54,448 nt of DNA from Setaria digitata (taxonomy: Eukaryota > Nematoda > Chromadorea > Rhabditida > Setariidae): assembly GCA_003640385.1 (NCBI GenBank), contig RCAB01000419.1, forward strand, positions 1 to 54,448, in the 5' to 3' direction. Of this stretch, positions 36,689-47,400 are shown in pieces (position 1 is the stretch's first letter; each line of letters opens with the position of its first letter). Under the pieces are notes generated by a model, which searched no databases, had not been told where the DNA came from, and saw only the letters and a program-made list of their open reading frames with translations. The translations under genes were made by a program, and so were the position numbers.

Positions 36689-38291
36689 TGAAAATTCCAG
36701 AAATTTTATTGTTTATCGAGTTTTCAATTCTTTTGCCACCTCACATCGATCTTTTAGTTAAAATTATTCTTATTGTGATTATCGCACGAACTTTGCAATA
36801 TTTAACAATGAAATTTTAATGAACAATTGCTTCCTCTGCGGTATAATTTTTCATGAAAAGTAGTCCTTCTTTATTGTATGTAAAATTGTTTTATGAATTC
36901 TGACATTCCCCTGAAACTTCTCAGAATCAGATTTGACAGAAATTTCCACAAAAGTCACTAGAACTGTCTAGTCGTCATAAAGAAACAATTTCTGCAACAT
37001 TTTTTCGAACTCTTTTTGACGATTTGCTCTTTGATAATCATTTATGAAAATGTTGACTTGAAGAATCATTGTAATTACTTTGATTTGGAATAAAATCAAA
37101 AGAACGGAGAAATTTCGAGAAAAAAATGGCATCCTTTTCGATTTATTTTGCTTTAAGCACTACATCACAAGTTTAGTTTGGAAGTGGCAAAGTTTAACAG
37201 GTAGCTTCTCTTTTTGTTCTTTATAAAAGTTATTTGTTTCGCCGACTCTTTCTTTCCACTCCCATATAATATTTGAACCCACTAACCAAATCTAAAATAA
37301 TTAATTCAGTTTGATTTTTTACCCAATCTGAATGTTTTACAAAGAATGGAAGCTCTCTCGGCCATAGATACTGAAATTTTGAAATTTGCTGAATAAAGAA
37401 TCTTAAAAATTACGAAGCGACTCCAGGAAAAGAAGATTTTAGTTGAAATAAATTATCAGCTAATTCAAAAACTATCAAATAATTCAGTTTTTAAAGGAAA
37501 AAAATAACGCTGAATTGAAGTTAAATAGTCGTACACTTTTCGGACCTCTTCTAATGTTGATTGGATTCTGAATTGCTTTTTGCGCATCATACGTACGCTA
37601 TTTTCGGAATTTCAATTCATTTTACTGTCAAATTTCAAAGCAAAGTTTTGAAATTTCATTTAAAAATATTTTTGATTGCCTGAAACATTCTGTAAAATAT
37701 TTGAACCAAGAGAAATTGAAAATCGACACTGCACAAGATGGATACACTCAAATCGAAATGGAAATTTGATTTCGACTAAATGGATCAAAGCTTAAGCTTA
37801 AAACTAATTGAGTTTTCCATGTCAACTGATTTTTAAGCTGTAAAACGAGATTTTAACGAAAGGAACACAGGAAAAGCAAAATTTCAAAATTTATGGAGGA
37901 AAAGGCCACGTAATATGCTTATTGTTAAAATTCATTCATATTTTAGTTCAAAATCGTATCTTAAAAAAAAAACAGAATTTCACATGGAAGTATTTTTTTT
38001 ATACAATTTTTACATTTTGCGATATTTAAGTTTTGCTCATGCCAAATGCACATAAATAATTCAAATAATTCGCAAGAAAGAATTTTTAAAAAAAAGAGAA
38101 AAACGATAAATAGAGAGGTATACAGCACATGTTTTGTGTGAAAATTCGTTTCATCCAATTCATTTTACAACAATTTTATGCACCTTCTTGTGCCAATGGA
38201 ACATTTCTGTCCAAAAAATTTGAAATTTTTCCTAAATCAATGAAGAAGGCTACTTCTGACTTTTAATACCCGTAAGAAATTAAAATTCTAT
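36689..38291. other. Intergenic: between the convergent LIN-24-like and lectin genes
   Basis: Both genes end here, so this stretch holds their 3' UTRs. AATAAA at about 37089 is a possible polyadenylation signal for the + strand gene. No further exon was seen. Confidence 0.55.
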
Positions 38292-38479
38292 TCACATGGC
38301 ATTTTCTTCTTCATTTTGAAGTTGGTCAAATTGAATGATTCGTTGGTTACTTAGGCGTATTCGTCGCTTACGTCTCCATAATTGTATGCCACCTATGCTA
38401 ATCGCTATGATCAATATTAGACTGATCTCGGCAAATGTATTGATCATACTCATCGACTGTGATGATGAAACTGATAGAA
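38292..38479 (-). other. Transmembrane and cytoplasmic-tail exon of the lectin receptor
   Basis: A TTTATTACAG acceptor is followed by a Ser-rich juxtamembrane stretch (VSSSQSMSM), a 20-residue hydrophobic helix, a stop-transfer RRKRR cluster, and a tail ending in QNEEENAM. The orientation is type I, with lectin domains outside or luminal and the tail in the cytosol. No tyrosine motif is present in the tail; its acidic end could be a sorting signal. Confidence 0.9.
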
Positions 38480-41400
38480 CTGTAATAAAATTATAAATTT
38501 ATTTTCCGTAGTATTTGGGACTTTTAACATTGAAGACTTTAAATTTTAGCTGTAAATTATAGTTTTAATTTAAATAGAATGGAAATTGAAAAAAAATTAT
38601 AAAATGTCTGCTTGAATTGTTATTTTCAGTAAAATCAGTACTTATTATTTCAAATTTAACGGGATAGAATTGAATGATTGTAGCATAAGCCTCAATTTTA
38701 TAATTCTATTTTTTTTTTTGTAGATATGAATGGAAGACTAATTAATACAAGTTTCACTTCATGTTATCAATGTTAATAATTAATTACTAAATATGCAGGA
38801 TAATAAATAAATGGATTTAATCATATTATAAATGATAGAAAATATAATTAAACTGATAATGAGTGGGGGCTAAATTTAACTAACTCTGATCACCATAAAT
38901 TAATTAAATTTTTCTTCACAATACCTTCAAACTAGAAGGCAGAGTAAAGCTTTTCGCCGTTTTCAATATCAATTTTGAAATTTCACTTTTCCTTTTTTAC
39001 ATAAATGATAATTCTTTCGATTAATACAATTAAATGATAACCGTATCATCTCCTTTCAATACCATATCATTTTTTTTTTCCTTTTTTTCATATATTTGGA
39101 ACTATTTTATTCTCCGATGAATTCATGCCAAACTGAGATCCGTCTAACGTAAATGTGTAATTTTAATCACTTCAACAACCCTCTTAGCAACAATTTACAA
39201 AGTCAAAATTTTATTACTTATCCCCTCCGACTCAATGTATTTTTAAATTTCTTCGAGATTCCCTCAAAGTATCAATTAGAAAATAGTATCAATTACCAGA
39301 GTTATCAGCAGTGCTTCCCTTATCATCAACAGTCGGAAATTCCGTCACTTTTTCCTTCCCTTTAGTTATTTTTTCATCTGATAAAATCGATGATGGTAGC
39401 ATTTCACTCTTTTCATCTTCTGAAAAACTTTTTTTTTTCAGAAATTTCCTCGAACAAATAAAATAATCAAATCAAAAAATCATCCCAATCACTGACTGAA
39501 CAGTTTTGTTATCACACACACATTCCCACGAAAAAATATGATAACAAATTGCTTGTTATAAAATATATTATGAAAATATTGCACAATAAAAATGAAAAAA
39601 AATACAAACACAAGCATGCATATATTCTAAAAAATATTTTAATAAACAGAGAAGATAATTTTTTTGTAGAAATTTAATATTTCACAGAAAAATTCAAAGA
39701 AAAAAAATTATTTTAAATTACCTGTGGGATTTTGATAAACTTTAATTACCGGCACAGAGCACAGATAATGCGTACTCTGCCAGCAGCTAACGCTGTACCA
39801 ACTGTAATTACCATTAAGTTGCATTTTTACACACTGTTGTACAATTCGACCTTTCGCATCAGCTGGCTCATCATCAGCCCAATTGAGAAATGTCACAGGT
39901 GATGAATCTTTCCAAGCATATGATCCTGTAAAGGTATTTTACTGAAATGGCGGAAAATTCAATTTCAGTTTCTGGAAAAGCGAAAGTTTTCTGTTTGTTA
40001 AACAGCAATTTTCATGTAAAAATATCTTAATAATTTCAATAACATAAGGTAATTCAATTATTCATAGCTAGATTATATATGTATATATTATTGTTATTAG
40101 ATAAATATTCACATCTATATACAAACAGAAAGCTACTTTAATATATATGAAGAAATTTAATTAATTAAATGCATCTTTTTACTATGATTATCACTGTTAT
40201 GAAGGTGATTGAAATTTCTGACACTTTTATTGGAAATTTCATGAGAATATTTCAATATCAGTTATCAATATTATCAATTCATCACTCACTGCATGCGATT
40301 TTTGTGATAGATTTTTAAAAAATTCGAAAAAAAAAAAAACAATTACCATGCTGCTGTCGAACAAGTCCTATTAGAGCGTTTGATACGGATAGTTCATTAT
40401 GCAATATATAACTTTTGAAGAGTTCAAAATCAATTCGAGTTTCAAAACTGGCCAAACTTGCATTAAAATACTGAAAGCAAATTATAATTCAGACATAAAT
40501 TGAGTAACTTAAGTACAGTATGGCTTTTAAGTGAATTTAAAAAGAAGAAAATTCGTTAGTGAAATATTAAAATTAAAGTCTAAAATACATCCCACACGTT
40601 ACAAGTAAAAACTGAAGGTGACATTGTTTACAAATGACTTGAAATAATGACAAACAAAATTAATGACTCCGAAAATTATTTCATAACTGCTACATTTATG
40701 CCCAGTAGCTGAAGATAAATAGCAAATTTAATGTGGTCTGGTTCATTCTACCCCTAAAATCTGTGCACTTATCTTAGCAAAATATTAATTTCAGCTAAAA
40801 ACTTTACACTTCTCAGAAAATTTAACAAACTACTAAATCTTATCACACTCTCGACACTTCTCTATCGTAAGAAGTTGTTTAGCTTCTTCAACCATTCATC
40901 ATTGATCCGCCTAGTCCATGCCCTATCCTAATCGTAAATTACGCAACGAATAATAATTGATAATTAATAATTATTTGTGAAGGATAACCAGTGAGTGATA
41001 ACCAGTAATCGAAATGAACAGAAATTAAGTGAACTGAGAATCAAAAATGAAGAAGTATGATCATAATAATCAGTGGTACTTTATGCAATTTTTAAAGAAA
41101 TATATCATCTCGTACAAAATTGTTTATAATGATTATATGATTTTATTTCATTTTATTTCTCTAAAAATTTAAATGGATTTGCAGGATTAATATGCCGATT
41201 GAAACTTGTAGCAGAATGGAAACTATTTAAATCACTTCAATGTAACAAAGTGTTTCATTTCAGTTTTTTGCTTTTTCGAAGAGTGCTGTGCAGTTGTCCA
41301 CTTTTCTGCTGTCATTTTTCCTTATAGCGGAAATTTCGTAATTGATTAAAGATGGCAATGAATGTCGATCCCCCAGATGTGACATTTCAGGCTGCTGGAG

Positions 41401-44400
41401 GTAATGCTGTAGTTAATATTATCAACCAATCCGAAGGCAGGCTAAGTTTCAAAGTTTGTTTCCTCAGCATTTGTTGATTTCAGTTTTCTCTCTTTAAATT
41501 TAAGGGTTCTCTTGGTGACAATTCAAAATTTTTTTAAATTTAAAAATTTACTTTTCTTTGTAAATCGGCTTAGCTTCTCTCTATGTTTTCTAAGCTTACG
41601 TATATGCCTGCCCAAAAAATATTTGAAAAAAAAAAAAAGAAAGGAAAGCAGAATAAAGAATCGTCGCTGGATAAACTTTTTTCACACAAATATTTAATTT
41701 GAAGTCTTATATAAACACACTTTTTCTCCATTTAAAAGATTTCCTTTTTATTTGCATAAATTCCAGTCAATTCTTTATTTCTGTTTTAAAATACTACTAA
41801 GTGTTATCAGAGCCAAGAAAATGGAAAGAGTACTAACAACTGAAGCTTGAAGAAGGAGAGCAAAAAAAAACGTTTAAATTTTAGGTAAAATCAACCAATA
41901 ACGACCATTATCGTGTCACACCAGTTTATGGGTTTGTTTCCAAAGGTGACAAAACAGAATTAGCAATAATTCGCTTAGAAGGACCACCTAGGGAAGATAA
42001 GTTTGTGATTCAATGGGCTGAAGTACCGGACGAAGAAGATGACCCTCAGGCACCATTCAAAGCTGGAGCGCAAGCTGGCGAAGTGATTCTGCCAATTAAA
42101 GCCGAATAATTCCCACATCTCATAAGAACTTTCTCATCAATGCATCTTTTATGCATAAAGTATAAAACTTTCAGTGCATTAATTTTCAAAATCTAATTCA
42201 CGGAAAGTGATTGAAAATATACTTAAATTAAACAAACTTTTAAAACGTGAAAATATGAGAAAAGAAATATCATCAGGAATAAGTGTTTTGTAACTTTTCT
42301 TCTTACCAAGAAATGAACTAAACAACTTTAACTTACCTTAAAACAATCATGATCTGCCTTAAAGCCTGAACTAAACATTGATGTATTGCTAACTAAATGA
42401 TAGCAATGTGTTTCACCAAGAATCCAGTCTTCTTTGCCATCTGGACAACGTACTGTTTGAGGTATCATTCTTATTGGTTCCTCTTAAAAAAAAAAAAAAC
42501 CATATCAATAAGTACCATATCGACTGAAAATACCAAGAGAATATCGAATAAAATACTGTATCATTTCAAATACGTATAAGTTATTGCATTCTCAAATAAA
42601 AGAAAAAAAATGAGAATTTTAAGACAAACATTTTTTCTCCTTTTTTCCTTAAATAGCATGAATTAACAGTGTGTCTAAGAAGAAAAACATAATTAACAAA
42701 CTTTAATGCAAACCTCACCCAACTAAATTCTGATGTAAGTAATGTTTTGAGTTTTTTCCTTCAGTAAAAGTATGAATTCTCAGCATAGTTTCTTACCATT
42801 GGTAAGCTTACAAACGATTGGCTTACGTTCCATGCAATTACCCATATGCCAAGCTGGACCAATTTTACCAATCCTTAACACCACGCAATCACCATTTTTC
42901 AAATTTGGCTCATCAATATCCCAGGGTGCTAAACGTAATCGTAGTTTATCTATTCGTTCAAATCTGAAGCAAAGAAAGAAGTCATATCATTGAGATTACA
43001 AATGAAATAAAAGTTCTGAATTATTCTAGGAAGTGTAAAAATGTTATATTTAACAAAATGCTTCCATCATACTTTCGTCCTTAAGTGATATCACTTAAGG
43101 TAAAAGTATGGTCTAGTAATCGAAAGGATTCTGTTTAGAAAAAAAAAAATGATTGAAAAAATATCACAATTTACTTGGTTAACAGATTCAAAATGGAAAT
43201 GTGAAATACAATTGTTAAGCAAATATTTTAAAGCACGAAATATATAGGATTAGATTTGAATGAAACTGTCAACTTTTGGATTTTAAATATTATTTTGGGA
43301 GATGTTTCGCTGAGTTTAATTCATTTCGATACGCAAAAATATCAAATTGAAATATCCCTCAATGTTCTAAAAGCCGAAAACTAAGGAAGTAATGCAAGCA
43401 TCCCCTTCCAACTGATATCATTCAATAAATTATTAAGAAATATTGGATCTTCTTTAAGGTTCTATGTGTTTGTGTAATAATTCCCTAACAATAATTTGTG
43501 TAATAATTTGTAATAATTTAAAGTGGTAACAATGACAATACCAATAGTGTTATCAATAATAATAGTCGCAATGAGAGTAGCAATAGTAATGGTAATCATA
43601 ATGCTAACCGAAATAATGCAATCCATTTGATAGCAGTTGATTAGTGGTTGCTTTAATCATTATCAGTGATAAAAATCGTAACTTTTTTTCCGAAATTTTC
43701 CAGTACTATTTAATCCACATGGAATGAAAAGATATTGAACAAATCCCTTAAATATTTCCAAGTCATACCCAACTGATTTCCTGAATCGAACACCCATGAA
43801 GAATTCGTCATAATCATTTTCCAGTGCCACTGCTGTTAAAAATACCCATTCGAACATGTTATCAACTTGTGCAAGTTGTCCATATTTTTTACCGTAATTT
43901 GTATATTTTGTCGGCAAAGTGGCACATATTTCGGATGCATCCATGAAGTTAAAATAGCCATTTACTAAAGACTTACAATTTTTAAAAGTTTGAAATACCA
44001 TTTTCTCAATTTTGTTTCTGACTATTTAGAAATTACTGGAGAGTAATGAAAAGAAAGGAGAAAAAAAACTAAAAAAATAGTACTAGTTTTGGAAAAGTAA
44101 GTAGAATGAAAAAGCCTAATTCAATTGCAATAAGTTAGAAATTTTTTATCTGAAAAATAAAAAATGGAATAATCTTTTATCGCTTAGAGCAAAAATTTCA
44201 TTGATAGGGCTGTCGCCAAAATTTGATCAAAACTAATTACAAATAATACTGTAAGATCGTAATACTGGTATTAATAATATTAGTACTGTATAAATAATAC
44301 TCTAAGGTCCGATAATCAAGTAATTTTCATACTATGCTTGTTAGGATCGTGGAGGAGAAAGCAATAAAGCGCATCATCGATTTTGTGGCATACATTTTTC

Positions 44401-47400
44401 TTCTGAATAATATTTGTTGATTCATCTAAAAAAAGTAAATAAATAAATAATTTTCTAAAAAGTGACGATTATTCTGTAGAGTAAAATATTTGAAGAAAAA
44501 ATCAGTAATTAATGAATAATTTAATTTTCACTTCTCTCTAGCATTAATCTTTTTCAAACCAATGTCTTGACAGAAGTAACAACACATAGTAATAGCCGCT
44601 ATCAAAAAATCAAATAAGGCAACTTTCAAAGCAAAAGTTTTAACAATCCTTTCTTTCACACATTTGTGAATAACATACTTGAAGTAGATAACTCACATTA
44701 TTACCATTATGATAAGTATCGAAATATTAATAACCTGCATAGACTTCACAAATGTACGGTAATTTCACCGAATCACATTGACTTGATTTATTTTCTGTTT
44801 TTGAAGAACCACCAGGAAATACATAATCTGAAATTTCAGTAACTTTGATTTACGAAATCGCAATTTAAAAGTTCAGTTAAAAAAATAGATTAGGATGAAA
44901 AATTTATTTAAATCTCTTTTCTGAAAGAACGAAAAAAAAGCTGTCCTTGCATCTTTAATCTTTTAAGGTTCTAACTAGAACAGTTCGATTGAGCAAGCAT
45001 TCAAAACATCATTCTAAATAACAGAATTTATTCTAGATAAATTAGAAATAAATTTTATTTTAAATAAATTCTCTGGACAATTTAATAATCAGTGATCATA
45101 GAGTCAGTTGCTTGATATTACAAGAAAATTTTCAGAAATAAAAATTGACCCACTTTTTGGACAGAAAAAATTAATTAGGGTGCTTGTAGAATAATAAAAT
45201 TTTGATTACCACCACAGATTAGTGGGAATCATTTGAATGATTAGGAAATTGATGAAGTAGAATTATATTTTGGCCTTTGATTCATATGATCATAATCTAT
45301 TGCATGTGAGAAGGTATTTCATGGGATAAAATTGGACTTCAGCTCTGATAATGAATTATTCCAGCAATATTATAAAAAGAAAAAAAAACAGTAGCAAGAA
45401 TAATGTTAACATCTACTGAAGATATTTTATGAAAAACAATCTACTCGTTTTATTGAAGATAATATCCCAATATCCAACCATATTCGTAGCATCTAACGCA
45501 ACACAGGCCTGGAAATTCACCCGATCAAAATATATATATAACTTCTAGAAATAGAAGATGCAAAATATTAAACTTATAGTAATCTAATGATAAATAACTT
45601 TTTCTGTAATATGCTTAATATGAATAAGCTAGTAAATAAAATAAAAATGAAACTGACCTCGTTAGAAAAACCCGCCTGTCCAATATTTTGAAAGATATGT
45701 CGATCACCACCAATTCGAATCACTCGATTATCTGGCCCGAATCGAATTAATTTTAATGGCTCACCATCAAGCCATCGTACTCGTCCATCAGTCATATCCA
45801 TACCAATCCATGCATTACTATTCAAATTTTGCATCATCGATACAACAAATCCTGTAAGTATAAGATAAATTTATATAACTAAAATTCGATCATTTCACAT
45901 CAATGCTGACGAATGATTTCACTAATCAAATAGTAAGTATATATTAAACCATCGAATATATATTAAATATATCAAAAATAGCATTTTTATAAATCTTTTA
46001 AAGAATCAGTAATTGACCAAATTTGAATGGTAGATATTTTAAGTACTTCATCATAACAAATATTATAAGTGTGGTTATAAAGTGAATAAATAAATGGAAC
46101 AATAAAATTCACAAATATTATTTGGTGTTTATTAAATCGAAGAAATAGATTGGAAAGTAATATGGAGAAGTCTCAAATAACTTTAAAAGATATTGCAAAT
46201 GGAAATTTGAAGGGTAATTTTTAAATTGGAGAAATGTTATTAAAATTTTAAAAATAAAGAAACATCAACAATCAGGTGATCGTAATTAATTAATTTGATA
46301 AATATGCTGGTCAAATAATTAATTTAATCACTAAGCTATCATATATAATTAAGTGTGACAAACACAAATTTAATAAATAAATGTTTATCAATATTAATAG
46401 ATTAATTAATCTAGTGACTACACTATCATACAATTAAATAATTAGTCTAAGAAAAGAGAGATCGGTAAATAAAAATTTACCATTTTCATAGATATCTGTT
46501 AAGCTGACCAAATTAGCTTTTTCATTCTTGCAACGTTGAATTGCTTCATTAAACGTGACACCATCACCATTCACGCCATATACTTTGTAACACATTCCTC
46601 CTGTAATTAATAGACATTTGTCTATTAAATTTTATTACAGTGAAGCTTTAAATCTGTTATAAATATTAAGCTATTCCTGATGTTCCCAGTTATCTCGTTT
46701 CAATTCCATCTGCAACATTAATTATAGCAGAATGCTTTTTTCTTCTTTTTTTTCTTACCTTTTTTTGACTTATTCATAAGTTTTTTTTTTCGGTTTGATT
46801 TTCTTCCCTAAGTCAGCAAGATAAATTGCTAATTGACTGAAAATTAGTATCTATTAATTTTTCAAGGAAAAAGTTACGTATACTTCGAAATTCAATAATT
46901 ATTTCAATAAATTTCTTTCTACTCAAACACAGCAAAAGAAGCAATCTTTATTTTTCAAATTGCTTTAAACATAAATTTATCATTTAAAAAACTGCAATAT
47001 TTCAGGAAAAGAAATAAGCAAGAAATTAAAAATGTTAAGCATAGTTTAGTAAAAATCGATTCATTCGAAATGAAATTCCTTTTTTGGAAATAAAAAAAAA
47101 GAGACGAACTGAATAATTTGTATCCATTTGGACATTTCCAGCTGTTTTGCTTTTTCATTCGTCTTTCCTCTTTTACTGAAGGTCTGGAGGAACTATGATA
47201 ATCAAAACCCAGCTTACGACAAATTCCCAAATGTCGATTATCACACCGTTGATGTGTCCAAAAATATGCTAAAAATGACTGAGAATTTCAATCATTGATG
47301 CAATTTCTCTCTAAAAAAAAAAAAAAAAAGAAAATTGTTAAAAAAAAGGCATTCTTAAAAGTAATTTTAAAATTTAAATACCTGGAACATCTTTTGTTAC

